This document shows, one piece after another, positions 1 through 8,506 of a stretch of DNA of 64,000 nucleotides; position 1 is the stretch's first letter; the number at the start of each line of letters is the position of its first letter. This stretch comes from Sphingobacterium siyangense. Its GTDB lineage: Bacteria > Bacteroidota > Bacteroidia > Sphingobacteriales > Sphingobacteriaceae. The stretch is from the NCBI RefSeq assembly GCF_007830445.1, contig NZ_VLKR01000007.1:124001-188000 (forward strand), in the 5' to 3' direction. The position numbers and the translations under genes were made by a program. The notes under the pieces are model-generated. The model was not told where the DNA came from, did not search any database, and worked only from the letters and a program-made list of their open reading frames with translations.

Positions 1-1323
1 GGTAAAACGGTCAAAGCAATTGACTATGCATCTGCCTGTTATATCCGTACCAGCTGGCGAACTTTTAATCCTGTAGATGGCGTATATGCCTGGAGGGATC
101 CCAGCACGGCAATCTATAAAATGATCAAAGGGGCACAAGATAAAGGATTGCCAATCGCCTTTCGTATCGTCGTCGACGGTCGCGATCAAGGAGCAAATAC
201 GCCGCAGTTTGTTTTCGATGCAGGCGCCAAGTATTATGTTGCCAATGCTTCTTTTCCGGATAGAAAAACACCCGTGCTGCAAGATCCTGTTTTTCGGAAA
301 TATTATAGCAAGCTGATCGAAGAGTTGGCGAAGGATTTTAATGATTTAAATAAAACCTCCTTTGTCGATGCCTATGGACTCGGTTTGTGGGGGGAGGGAC
401 ATAGCGTCATTTACGAAGATCCTAATAATCCTTCCGGCCAAAATATTGAGGTAATCAAAGAAGAAGTTGTTGATTGGATTTCAGATGTGTATTCCAAGAA
501 CTTTACAAAAGTGCCCTTGCTGATCAATTATCACCGCTTAGTTGGCGACCCTGCGGGCAATGGAGCTCCCAATCCTAATTCGGAGAAGCTATTGAATAAG
601 ATGATCAATAAAGGGTACAGCCTGCGTCAGGATGCCTTTGGAATGACCGATTATTATCAAAGCTGGGAGAAGAATTTTGCCAAGGTCTGGAATTTTAAAC
701 GCCCGATTATTATGGAAGGTGGTTGGATTACGACTGGTACACACCGTTACTGGACTGATCCAAGCGGTAAATACAGGCAAGACCATCCCGAAGATGTTCG
801 GCAGGGCGAATTTGACAGCTCCTTGGAAGCTGCTGTAAACATGATGGATTTCCGTATCGGTGAAATTGAAAGCTGGTTCACCAAATCTTTTACCTTATGC
901 CAGCGTTTTATTTCTGAAGGTGGCTATCGTTTATATCCCGATCGTATTTATTTACCGGAGAAAGTCAATTCGGGTACTGAAACGACAATTAACCACCGCT
1001 GGCGGAATATGGGCTGGGGGTATTTCCCGAATAATATTCCTCAATGGAATTATAAATATAAAGTAGCTTTTGCACTCCTGGACGAAGAAAACAGGGTGAA
1101 AAAAGTTTTTGTTGATGATAAAGGAGAACCTTCCGCCTGGCTTAAGAATAATCCAGTCGCATACGAGTTGAAAGCTAATGTCGATGTAGCTGCTGGAAAC
1201 TATACCTGGGCCGTCGCCATTGTAGATACAACAAATGAAAATCAGCCGGGAATAAGGCTTGCCGTAAATGGCGATATAACTGATTCCGGATGGTTAAAAC
1301 TATTGGAGGTGCAGGTACAGTGA
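1..1323 (+). CDS. Glycosidase-like protein with C-terminal DUF4832-type domain (5' partial)
   Basis: The frame is open from base 1, so the start lies outside the window; 440 codons are visible. The N-terminal part reads like a TIM-barrel of the glycosyl-hydrolase clan: an alternation of strands and helices with YGLGLWGEGH around residue 130 and IIMEGGW around residue 240, the kind of acidic motifs that end barrel strands. The last ~120 residues (from NHRWRNMGWGYFP) resemble DUF4832, a beta-sandwich that follows beta-galactosidase-like barrels in Bacteroidota. It is probably a secreted polysaccharide-degrading enzyme, but the missing N-terminus hides any signal peptide. A hairpin terminator follows 50 bp after the stop. 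The substrate cannot be deduced, and the catalytic residues are inferred only from motif position. Confidence 0.7.
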   Translation, partial: GKTVKAIDYASACYIRTSWRTFNPVDGVYAWRDPSTAIYKMIKGAQDKGLPIAFRIVVDGRDQGANTPQFVFDAGAKYYVANASFPDRKTPVLQDPVFRKYYSKLIEELAKDFNDLNKTSFVDAYGLGLWGEGHSVIYEDPNNPSGQNIEVIKEEVVDWISDVYSKNFTKVPLLINYHRLVGDPAGNGAPNPNSEKLLNKMINKGYSLRQDAFGMTDYYQSWEKNFAKVWNFKRPIIMEGGWITTGTHRYWTDPSGKYRQDHPEDVRQGEFDSSLEAAVNMMDFRIGEIESWFTKSFTLCQRFISEGGYRLYPDRIYLPEKVNSGTETTINHRWRNMGWGYFPNNIPQWNYKYKVAFALLDEENRVKKVFVDDKGEPSAWLKNNPVAYELKANVDVAAGNYTWAVAIVDTTNENQPGIRLAVNGDITDSGWLKLLEVQVQ

Positions 1324-1370
1324 GATCATTCGCATAAGTTTTAAAAGCCAAAATTAGCGAAAGTTTTTTA

Positions 1371-1433
1371 GTCAAAAGGGTCTGATATTGATCAGGCCTT
1401 TTATTTTAGCGTGTACTTGTACAGTAATTTTTA
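1371..1433 (+). repeat. Terminator-like intergenic repeat A, copy 1
   Basis: A stem AAGGGTCTGAT, loop ATTG, ATCAGGCCTT with a following T-rich run forms a plausible Rho-independent terminator for the gene ending at 1323. The same block, including the trailing GTACAG(T/C)AATTTTTATG, recurs at 55524-55588, so it is a dispersed repeat and not only a terminator. The rest of 1434-1632 shows no gene that I can support. Confidence 0.6.
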
Positions 1434-1632
1434 TGATCCTTTTGCGCCCTTTTTTTAGTTTTATTATCCAATTTTTATATGCTAAGTCGCGAGTTATGGG
1501 CCTATATGTAACTGAATTTTGAGGCAACAAGTTATGGTTTCCGTAATGTATTCTTTTTATACCTTCAATAGATTTGATAAAAAAACAATAGCGATTAAAC
1601 TTTGATCTAGTTTGCAATATGATTTAGACCGC

Positions 1633-2451
1633 CTATCGTATCAGTGAAGAGGCGGTTGTGATGTCGGATTTATTTGACGAAATAATACAGGACATGACAT
1701 ATCCATCCTGTTTGACTTTGAGGTGCAGATTAGCGCTTGTTACTTTTTTGCTCACATACGTGTGTTTAATATTAAATTCAACTTTTCCTGAACCATTACT
1801 GCTGGGTAGAACTTCGACCTGCTCATTTGGATTTTTTAGTTTAAATGTTTGCGTAGCATCTAAATAACCAATCCCATTTTCAATTTTTTGTAGGGTGTAT
1901 TTGGTTTTTACCAAAAATTCCTGTTGATCTGCTCCTAAGACTGGAAATGCCACTGTTTCTGTTTTTTCAACTGAATCACCAACTTTCATTGGTTTATTTG
2001 GCGTTTTATCTTCAAACTGATTCTGTTCCATTTCGGTTTTTAAATGTTGTTTTTCCAGGGAATCTAGCGTGTTGTTTACGATCGAATCAATCTTTGTTTT
2101 GCCATTTTCATCGTAATAGCCATATATCGTAGAGCCACTTAGCGGAGCCTTTAATGGAGTTATTTGCTCGTTAAATTTCATGCTAGTCTCTACAAAAAGT
2201 ATTTCTGTCTTATAGGGAATTATCTGCTTGACTTCTGCGCCTGTAGAGGTGGTCGATTGGACCTTATTATTTCCTTCCAGATTCATTGTAAAGGGAAATA
2301 GTCCCTCCAATTTGCCTGCTGCTTTGGTTTGATATATACCCGTTGTCTCGTACTTTAATTGTGGTTGAGGAAGGTATTTAAAGACAAAGGATTCCTGTGC
2401 GTTAACGTACTGCAAAGCAACTAAAAATAATAATGTAAAATAGTAATTCAT
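1633..2451 (-). CDS. Secreted DUF6263-like protein
   Basis: The 272-aa product begins with a clear Sec signal peptide (MNYYFTLLFLVALQYVNAQ, predicted cleavage at NAQ-ES). The mature part is a beta-rich run with KYETTGIYQTKAAGKLEG and VGDSVEKTETVAFP, which resembles the DUF6263 family of exported Bacteroidota proteins, as far as I can recall it. There is no lipobox Cys, so it is probably periplasmic. No catalytic motif is visible and the function is unknown. It is transcribed alone, away from the DUF4832 gene. Downstream of its start lies a degenerate copy of the dispersed intergenic repeat. Confidence 0.65.
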   Translation of the reverse strand: MNYYFTLLFLVALQYVNAQESFVFKYLPQPQLKYETTGIYQTKAAGKLEGLFPFTMNLEGNNKVQSTTSTGAEVKQIIPYKTEILFVETSMKFNEQITPLKAPLSGSTIYGYYDENGKTKIDSIVNNTLDSLEKQHLKTEMEQNQFEDKTPNKPMKVGDSVEKTETVAFPVLGADQQEFLVKTKYTLQKIENGIGYLDATQTFKLKNPNEQVEVLPSSNGSGKVEFNIKHTYVSKKVTSANLHLKVKQDGYVMSCIISSNKSDITTASSLIR

Positions 2452-2581
2452 TTTTGAATTTGTTAATATTCACTAAAGTTAATCAATGGCAATAGTATTT
2501 TTATTGCTTAGTATTGTATTTTTTTTAACGCTCGTTTTCGCTATTTTTCGAGTTTTCCCTATCATGGCTTAAGCGTTGGTT

Positions 2582-2670
2582 GCTTTTTTAGAGACTATTG
2601 AATTTTCACCGTACGATTCCAATTTTTATGTTGATTCTTTCTTTTTGAAATGTAGCTAGTAGCCGTTTTG
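2582..2670 (+). repeat. Dispersed intergenic repeat B, degenerate copy
   Basis: The segment from AGAGACTATTGAATTTTCAC to TAGCCGTTTTG matches, with several substitutions, blocks at 28374, 35025, 37815 and 55587. It lies between two minus-strand genes. It is followed at about 2680-2712 by GCCACGTCGAGCGATGTGAC and TTTTTC, a decayed version of the cassette terminator. Confidence 0.6.
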
Positions 2671-2679
2671 AACTATTAA

Positions 2680-2712
2680 TGCCACGTCGAGCGATGTGAC
2701 TTTTTCGGGTTT
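2680..2712 (+). terminator. Fossil cassette terminator
   Basis: ATGCCACGTCGAGCGATGTGAC then TTTTTC copies the terminator of the repeated secreted-protein cassette (GCCACGTC..GATGTGGC TTTTTT), but no cassette gene is left beside it. Confidence 0.5.
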
Positions 2713-2728
2713 ATGTTCTTTTGTTTCG

Positions 2729-3718
2729 TTATTTAAAATTTCGATAAGGTAATCCAATGTTTAATCGGGTTAAAAAGTATGCACTCACTGGATTTTTATC
2801 TTTGTTCAGAGCTGGAATAAAAAATGAATAATTGTTGACAAGATCAATCTTTAAAGTTTCTACAAAGGATTTTAATGCCGAATCTTCTACTCGAACAGAT
2901 TGTTTTTCCGGAATTGAATATTCCATATAAGCCTCTAGATGATTAACTTTTCCATTCCTATCGATTACCATTGAAATGGATAAATCAATATCTTCGGGAT
3001 TAATATCCTTTTTTTGAGCAGCAGCTTTAAGTGAATTTTTTAAGCGCACTACCTTTTCATAAAATTCATTTTTTGGATTGGCTTCTTTTAAAAGGTTCCA
3101 GTCGTTGTTAAAATAAACTCTACTGGAACCGTATTTTAATTCCAAGCTATCAACAGCAACTTCATCTAATAATTGGTAGTTATTGACTTGTCTGTCATCG
3201 ATTTTTTCAACGAGACTATGACCGTTAAATTTGATGGGAAACAAGCTGGGGTTTTCAAAAGCAGTATTTGCATTTACGCCTACATAAATTTGATGGTTTT
3301 GCATAAAACCAACCATTGGATGCTGATAGAACTGATGATAGTTTTTCGTCAAATCAAGGTTAGCGTTATAATTGTATTTTTCGAATAAAATTGCTGGATA
3401 ATCTGTGTTGACCTTTAAAATGGTATAGTTTTTAGGGTCGAAAAAATATCTTACCCCTGAAAATGAGTTGTTTTCATATTCTTCCTTCGTATTTACTTTC
3501 TTATTCTCAAGAATTACTTTTTTTAATAATCCTATTTCCTTGGAAACAGGACTTCCAAGCGTTATTCTTTTAGGGAATACCTGAAATTTATCAGAATTCT
3601 TGCCTGTATTTCTAATTGAATCAATAGCAGTCTCTTTTTGATTCGGCTGCCCCGAACAACTGACATGGATTGTCAACAGTATCTTGGCAAAAAATAGTAA
3701 GAAAAGGCTCCTTCCCAT
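2729..3718 (-). CDS. Hypothetical lipoprotein, 329 aa
   Basis: The N-terminus MGRSLFLLFFAKILLTIHVSC is a hydrophobic signal ending in a Cys that fits a lipoprotein signal (HVSC-SG). The mature protein is mixed alpha/beta. Its C-terminal third, with SISMVIDRNGKVNHLEAY followed by a helix and SFFIPALNKDKNPVSAYF, has the look of the TonB C-terminal-like energy-transducer fold (rule: 'ID.NG.V....' then 'F.PA...G.PV'). That fold is often found in isolated Bacteroidota lipoproteins, and here it is only a resemblance. No neighbour suggests a role. The start is chosen because the signal peptide begins there. Confidence 0.6.
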   Translation of the reverse strand: MGRSLFLLFFAKILLTIHVSCSGQPNQKETAIDSIRNTGKNSDKFQVFPKRITLGSPVSKEIGLLKKVILENKKVNTKEEYENNSFSGVRYFFDPKNYTILKVNTDYPAILFEKYNYNANLDLTKNYHQFYQHPMVGFMQNHQIYVGVNANTAFENPSLFPIKFNGHSLVEKIDDRQVNNYQLLDEVAVDSLELKYGSSRVYFNNDWNLLKEANPKNEFYEKVVRLKNSLKAAAQKKDINPEDIDLSISMVIDRNGKVNHLEAYMEYSIPEKQSVRVEDSALKSFVETLKIDLVNNYSFFIPALNKDKNPVSAYFLTRLNIGLPYRNFK

Positions 3719-4096
3719 ATGGCTTAAATTTTAGTGTATATCCAATAATACCATTTTATATTCGGATTTATAGCCTAAAAATAATTACGACATCAATCTT
3801 TCAATAGAAGGTGTTTTTTGATTTTGATATTGTCTGATAGAGTTTGGGGACAAGCTTTGGGGACAGAAATAAGAAAGGTAATCTGAGTCAGTATGATACT
3901 TACTTTATAATACCAGTTTTTAGGGGACTTAAAGTAGTTTAATAGATTGTTTTTTGATAAATTCATCATAAAAATAGGCCTGATCTTAATGTCTAGAATA
4001 TTTTGAGGGTAGTCTTGTTGGGTTGACTGCTGCTGGAATTGATGAGTAGGAATAATTATTTTACAAAAAATTGAAAATACGCAGGGGATAGAAAAA
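3719..4096. other. Intergenic region, nothing clear
   Basis: AT-rich spacer between divergent genes; it should contain both promoters. An open frame on the minus strand (3793-4143) overlaps the next gene and has no recognisable features, so it is not called. Confidence 0.4.
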
Positions 4097-4855
4097 ATGA
4101 AATTAATAAAGGGGTTAGGTAAAAAGATTGTAAATCTGTACAACGATTTAAGCGATGCTGATTCGAGCTGGACAAATAGACGCTATGACTTTTATCTTAT
4201 TTTTGGATCTACAGACGAGCTTAAAGCACCTTGGATACAGACCAATTGGAAACGGGACTTTCAGCCCTACTTTGACTTGCTATTGAAGCAGGTGAATAAT
4301 TCAAATGAAACGGGGATAAGAGTAGACAAATTCAATTTGGAAAGAAGGATATCTAAAAATAATAATGAGACGTTTATATATCATGCCCCCATTAAAGTTG
4401 GACGACTAAAATGGGATGAAAAATCACATGAAAAATGGACTATTTCCGATAACTCAGAAAATTACTTTCAACGGTTTGAACTTTGGTCGCCAATTTGGAC
4501 AATATGTGAAAGAAGAGATGTGCCTCCAGAAATTTATATAACAATAACTAATCAACGTAGTTTTCAAAATGGATATAAAATTGAGTTTGGCTATTTTATG
4601 GTGATTGCAGTTGCGAAAAACTTAAATATTGATTCAAAATCAATACTTAAAGAACTTTCTGAAAAAATAGACTCAAAAGCTACCATTTTCAAGACTCGAA
4701 GATGGGGAAAGCCCGAAAAGTTTGGCGACTGGAAATTCCTAAACTGGATTCAGGATACCTATATGGTTTTATACAAGGAAGAAAGTTTGCATACTTTCGA
4801 CTTCAATAGTTTGGAGTTTCAGCCTCATTGGGAAGTGTTATATAAACATACCTAA
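4097..4855 (+). CDS. Hypothetical cytosolic protein, 252 aa
   Basis: I do not recognise the family. There is no signal peptide or membrane segment. The protein is rich in aromatic and charged residues, with blocks SSWTNRRYDFYLIFGSTDEL near the N-terminus, FQRFELWSPIWTICER in the middle and RRWGKPEKFGDWKFLNWIQD near the C-terminus. Size, Trp content and position at the edge of an array of small immunity-like genes fit a toxin-immunity protein, but this is inference from context only. The start ATG follows GGGATAGAAAAA. A strong GC-rich hairpin terminator follows at 4967-4994. Confidence 0.55.
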   Translation: MKLIKGLGKKIVNLYNDLSDADSSWTNRRYDFYLIFGSTDELKAPWIQTNWKRDFQPYFDLLLKQVNNSNETGIRVDKFNLERRISKNNNETFIYHAPIKVGRLKWDEKSHEKWTISDNSENYFQRFELWSPIWTICERRDVPPEIYITITNQRSFQNGYKIEFGYFMVIAVAKNLNIDSKSILKELSEKIDSKATIFKTRRWGKPEKFGDWKFLNWIQDTYMVLYKEESLHTFDFNSLEFQPHWEVLYKHT

Positions 4856-4966
4856 ATGCCCGATTGCCAGGCTTACGAAGTTTTTTTCAATACGTTTAAA
4901 AGTATTCTTTTTTCAGACAAAAGGTAAATATGTTTTATTTCTGACCTAGCCTTTTAAATCAATGCA

Positions 4967-4994
4967 AAGCGGGGCCTTGGCCCCGCTTATTTTT
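4967..4994 (+). terminator. GC-rich hairpin terminator
   Basis: AAGCGGGGCC-TT-GGCCCCGCTT is a perfect 10-bp palindrome followed by ATTTTT. It lies between the ends of the 4097-4855 plus-strand gene and the 5031-5372 minus-strand gene, so it can serve both. Confidence 0.8.
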
Positions 4995-5030
4995 CAGTAC
5001 TTATAATTCGAATGAAATATAAGTTGCAGA

Positions 5031-5372
5031 CTATATTCCTAATTCACCATGGGCAAGCATATGTCTGTAAATCGTTCTGCAGTTGTCGAAGAATCCTGAA
5101 CAGGAATTTTCAACATAGGTTTGCGAAGTAAAGGTGTCAATCACTTGGCCACTAGTATTGTAGACCGTTAGCGTGTAAACACACTTTTTTAGAAATTTTG
5201 CATTGCTTTCTTTTGTTGACTCGGTAACTTCAACTTTGTTTGTGGTTTCGGATGCTGTCGAAGTACTTGTTTTTACTTCTGCATTTTCTTTGGGTGCTTT
5301 TGTGTCCGTGCCTGCAAAAGCCGCTGTCGATAGCGCAGCTAGGGCTACCAAACTCATCAATAACTTTTTCAT
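5031..5372 (-). CDS. Small secreted Cys-containing protein
   Basis: The 113-aa product has a textbook Sec signal (MKKLLMSLVALAALSTAAFA, cleavage AFA-GT). A Lys/Thr/Ser-rich linker of about 40 residues follows, then a compact domain with three Cys (KKCVYTLTVYNTSGQVIDTF, SCSGFFDNCRTIY). A similar layout (signal, linker, small domain) is frequent among short exported Sphingobacterium proteins of unknown function. It shares the general N-terminal style of the repeated cassette protein next door but not its sequence. It is probably periplasmic or released, and the Cys could form a disulphide. Confidence 0.65.
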   Translation of the reverse strand: MKKLLMSLVALAALSTAAFAGTDTKAPKENAEVKTSTSTASETTNKVEVTESTKESNAKFLKKCVYTLTVYNTSGQVIDTFTSQTYVENSCSGFFDNCRTIYRHMLAHGELGI

Positions 5373-5580
5373 TGTTTTTAAGTTTTATTTGTTAAATAAT
5401 GTATGCCTTTTGGGCATGTTTTAATTATCTGAGAATAAAAGTAATCACAAGAAATTGGACTAGGCTGAGCGATTCGTATTCGTGAGAGTTGATCTCATAT
5501 TCGCTCTTACTTAGTTGATATTTAGTTTGCCCAGTAAACTGAAAGCCGCTCAAAAATTAGACTGAATATCCGTACAAATT

Positions 5581-5715
5581 TTCACCTCCCCATTCCTGCC
5601 ATTCACCGAGTTTTCCCGAGCGTTGATCTAAAGACCGTAGTCCAGGGGCGTATTGTGTCGTAGTTTTGAGTCAACAAATAAGAACAACAGAACTAACACA
5701 ATAAAAAAAGACATT
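5581..5715 (+). promoter_or_regulatory. Cassette leader, copy 1
   Basis: This is the first of six ~135-bp leaders that begin TTCACCTCCCCATTCC and contain ATTCACCGAGTTTTCCCG, a TAGTTTTG -7 box (TAnnTTTG type) and an A-rich 5' UTR ending just before ATG. In this copy the central hairpin CAATAGGC..GCCTATTG is degraded (GTAGTCCAGGGGCGTATTG). Confidence 0.7.
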
Positions 5716-6235
5716 ATGAACCATCATGAGTGTATTGAAAGGACACTCATGATAGCTTTATCATCAAATAAAAAACAAATAATTTCGATAAAAAACTTTA
5801 GTAAAAACATTCGCAGCAGCAGCCCTAATCGCATTATCAACATGTGCTATGGCAGCTGATGGACCTAGAACAACAGCAACAAAAACAAACGTTAACCTTT
5901 CCACAGCAGATTTCGCTTTAGAGCACTATGTTGCGGTAACTACGGAAGGAGAATCAGCAGGAGTAGAGCAGTTATTCGCAGAAGATTTCAACCAAAAGAT
6001 CCAAGCTACCAGTGCGCAGTCTAACAGCCGTAGCGAAGTGGTTAAATCCTTGAAAAAACAAAAAGGCGAAAAGCTAAACTGTACAGTAAGCACAGCTATC
6101 ATCGAGGAATCTGCAGACTATATGGTGGCTAAAGTGACTTTGAAATTTGAGAATTTTACCAAGACTGATCTGGTTACTTTGGAGCGCGAGGGTAACAGCT
6201 GGAAAGTTTCGGAATCAATCAATTCGTATAAATAA
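5716..6235 (+). pseudogene. Cassette protein copy 1, broken by a 73-bp insertion in the signal peptide
   Basis: The original ATG (5716) and the codons for KTLVKTFAAAALIALSTCAM (from 5792) are both present. They are separated by 73 extra bases relative to the intact copies, which shifts the frame. The in-frame codon just before 5792 is a stop (5789 TAA), so the signal peptide cannot be made from the old start. Translation from the internal ATG at 5849 would give a 128-aa protein without a signal, starting MAADGPRTTATKTNVN and otherwise like the other copies (FALEHYVAVTTEGESAGVEQ, KKQKGEKLNCTVST). The insert holds an 11-bp perfect inverted repeat (5723-5733/5743-5753) with a 9-nt loop. It is probably a pseudogene, although the mature frame is still clean, so the event is recent. 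Confidence 0.75.
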
Positions 6236-6313
6236 AATCTAATAGCTAGTAATCTGCCAGATCGAGTGGAGGACAGGCCACTACTGAAATCATTTATTTA
6301 AGTTTAGTTTAAA

Positions 6314-6340
6314 AGCCGCGTCGAGAGATGTGGCTTTTTT
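6314..6340 (+). terminator. Cassette terminator, copy 1
   Basis: AGCCGCGTCGAGAGATGTGGCT followed by TTTTTT; same stem as the other cassette copies. Confidence 0.8.
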
Positions 6341-6438
6341 GATATATCAATTATGGAACTTTTAAATTAACTTTAGGTATTCACCATTCATGCTGAGATT
6401 TCGTGCAAATAGCGTGTGGTTGCTAGATTATAGTAATT

Positions 6439-6819
6439 ATGACAGAAAAGTATACGCGATGGGATCCGATAATGGATCTACCAAATAATCTGTTTTTTTA
6501 TGAAATGTATTTTAAAAAAGGGAAACAGGTTGTCTTATTAAAACAATCTGATCTCGTTGATAGGTGTTTAAAAATAGAATTTAACAATCCATTAGCCTAT
6601 AGAATAGTGATTGAATCAGGACGAATGAAAACTTTGGATAATCCCTCAATATATACATTTTGTAAAACAGATGCTTCAAAATTTCTTGAATGGTTTGATG
6701 AGGAGAGTTATGGAATCTTTGATGACTTACTGAAGTATCATTATATGGTATGTACTAGTGATAATATAATTGATGTAATTACTCTTCAAGATCCTGAAGT
6801 TTCCTGGATTAACCTTTAA
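6439..6819 (+). CDS. Immunity-like small protein, paralogue 1 (126 aa)
   Basis: This is the first of four related genes (6439, 7501, 9186, 9658). All begin with a short polar run ending in K/RW(D/H)P, then a P..(D/N)L(F/Y)F strand. All end with a helix E(S/E).....HY and (N/L)IID(V/I)I....PEV.W. Here these are YTRWDPIMDLPNNLFFYEMY, LEWFDEESYGIFDDLLKYHY and DNIIDVITLQDPEVSWI. No signal peptide is present. Families of short, diverged, tandem cytosolic paralogues are typical of immunity proteins against contact-dependent or type VI toxins, but no toxin gene is in the window. The function is therefore inferred from layout only. Confidence 0.65.
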   Translation: MTEKYTRWDPIMDLPNNLFFYEMYFKKGKQVVLLKQSDLVDRCLKIEFNNPLAYRIVIESGRMKTLDNPSIYTFCKTDASKFLEWFDEESYGIFDDLLKYHYMVCTSDNIIDVITLQDPEVSWINL

Positions 6820-7008
6820 TCGGACTGGGCTTATGATAAGAACTGATAATGGTACTGGTATTGTCCTCTAAATCTTCAGTGACAAGCCTTCTATGAACAG
6901 GAAATAAAATAGGATTAGAACCTCAAGATTCGTAACTATGGCTGATCATATTGTGAAAAAATAGAGCGATCAGTTACCTAGATTATTGGGGGTAAAAAAG
7001 AATAAGTA

Positions 7009-7413
7009 ATGGATATTAAAAAGCACCTACTGGCGTTAAAAAGTTTTGAAGATTCTTTAGCCCAAGCATTAAATCAACTTCAGCGTGAAGTTGGTAATGA
7101 CCTGTCGTTTTTGGAAAATTTTGATCAATTGAATAATTGCTATAAAATGGATTCAAGGTCAAGTCAGCTATTATTGAGAGCTATGCAATTATCCAAATCT
7201 GAGGATATATATTCAAGTTTCGAATTATCAGATATCGAAAAGGCCTATGATTTCATGCTCGAAACGAATATTAATAATTTAAATATTTGGGTTGATGCGA
7301 TCTATTTTAATGAAATTGTTATAGATAATAAAAGAAAAAGTGAGCTATTGAAAACTCGATTTTATTCTCTATTAGCTAATTTCAAAAATGAAATTGAAAA
7401 TTTGGATAGGTAG
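7009..7413 (+). CDS. Hypothetical helical protein, 134 aa
   Basis: I do not recognise the family. The protein is almost entirely amphipathic helix (MDIKKHLLALKSFEDSLAQA, then LLLRAMQLSKSEDIY and SELLKTRFYSLLANF). It has no signal, no Cys motif and no obvious catalytic residues. It stands between two members of the RWDP-type paralogue array in the same orientation. Its AT-rich composition matches theirs, so it is probably part of the same acquired cluster. The start ATG follows GGGGGTAAAAAAGAATAAGT. Confidence 0.55.
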   Translation: MDIKKHLLALKSFEDSLAQALNQLQREVGNDLSFLENFDQLNNCYKMDSRSSQLLLRAMQLSKSEDIYSSFELSDIEKAYDFMLETNINNLNIWVDAIYFNEIVIDNKRKSELLKTRFYSLLANFKNEIENLDR

Positions 7414-7500
7414 TCAGGTTGGCCCTGTAGGACTAACATCAGCGGCCCCATATTGAATTTGGACGAAAAAGTAATAGAAACAAAATTTAGATACTACACG

Positions 7501-7917
7501 ATGAAAGATAAATATGAAAAATGGGCTATTGATTTATCCCTTCCTCAAGATTTATTTTTTTATAAAATGTATGTGGAATACAGTGAAATAGTTATTCTTT
7601 TAAAAAACTTAGTTGATCACACTCAAATTCTCGAAATAAAATTTGAGTATTTTGTTTCGTATAAAGTTACGATCGACTTGGCGCTAATAAAGATGGTTAA
7701 CGAGAACGACGATTTTCGAGGATTTGCAAGATCTACATGCTCGGCTTATTTGGATTCAGTTATTGAGGGCAGCTATGATATTTTAGAAAGAAAAAATATT
7801 GAACATTTCGTTATTTATAATTTAGAAAATGCAATTGAGGTGCTTTCGGATGAACCTGCTACATTTCGCTGGTTAAGTAAGGAAGAGGTAACCGTCTGTG
7901 ATGTCTCAAAAACCTAA
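7501..7917 (+). CDS. Immunity-like small protein, paralogue 2
   Basis: The start at 7501 gives MKDKYEKWAIDLSLPQDLFF, which aligns with MTEKYTRWDPIMDLPNNLFF of the 6439 gene. An upstream TTG (7453) would add 16 residues that the paralogues lack. The end of the protein also aligns: YDILERKNIEHFVIYNLEN, then AIEVLSDEPATFRWL. A C-terminal tail EEVTVCDVSKT is extra. The stop lies 3 bp before the ATG of the lipoprotein gene at 7921, so the two are probably co-transcribed. The role is unknown; an immunity function is inferred from array layout. Confidence 0.65.
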   Translation: MKDKYEKWAIDLSLPQDLFFYKMYVEYSEIVILLKNLVDHTQILEIKFEYFVSYKVTIDLALIKMVNENDDFRGFARSTCSAYLDSVIEGSYDILERKNIEHFVIYNLENAIEVLSDEPATFRWLSKEEVTVCDVSKT

Positions 7918-7920
7918 AAT

Positions 7921-8430
7921 ATGAAACGACTTATATATGTATTGTTTCCCGTATTGTTGGGCTGCGGAAACAGTAGTAAAGAAAATAGCCAATATGACAA
8001 GGTGATGATTTTCTCTTCGGATACGTCCTATGTAAACGATATTTCATGGCAGATGGATGATTTGTTAAGCGGTTTCTACCAGGATAGTTCGAATTTTTCA
8101 ATTGGTCGTGCAAAAACAATGAAAGCGAGCCGGGTAGCGGATATTCTTCACGATCTAGACCATCTAAAAATAACGTATTATGCAAGAAAAAATCCTTATA
8201 TAAAAGAATTCAATTTCTGTAAAAAATGGCAAATTATTTTTTTAAAACAGGAGATACAGCAATGTGCTATCTGTATTGACACTACTTCCATGTTAATGTC
8301 TGTAAAAGATTCTATTTTTAAAATTGAGAGCGATAGGTTTTATAACAATGTGTCATTAACAGATTTTTATCCTCTTCAAGCTTTAGGTCAAAAGCATTAT
8401 AGTAGTCAGATGATCACTATTCAAGAGTAG
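7921..8430 (+). CDS. Hypothetical lipoprotein, 169 aa
   Basis: MKRLIYVLFPVLLGCGNSSK is a short lipoprotein signal with lipobox LLGC. The rest has no domain I recognise; two further Cys (FCKKWQI, QCAICIDT) lie in the second half. It follows the preceding immunity-like gene by 3 bp. A membrane-anchored partner beside a cytosolic immunity-like protein would fit periplasmic protection against a toxin, but this is a guess from order alone. Confidence 0.55.
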   Translation: MKRLIYVLFPVLLGCGNSSKENSQYDKVMIFSSDTSYVNDISWQMDDLLSGFYQDSSNFSIGRAKTMKASRVADILHDLDHLKITYYARKNPYIKEFNFCKKWQIIFLKQEIQQCAICIDTTSMLMSVKDSIFKIESDRFYNNVSLTDFYPLQALGQKHYSSQMITIQE

Positions 8431-8506
8431 GGATTGAGATATCTTCTTCTATGGTAAAGGATCTTCTTATTAGGCGCTGAATTGCATATAACATAAAATT
8501 TAGCTT

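Noticed and set aside
3793-4143. Minus-strand frame of 116 aa
   Set aside because: It overlaps the start of the 4097 gene, is AT-rich and has no signal, domain or paralogue.
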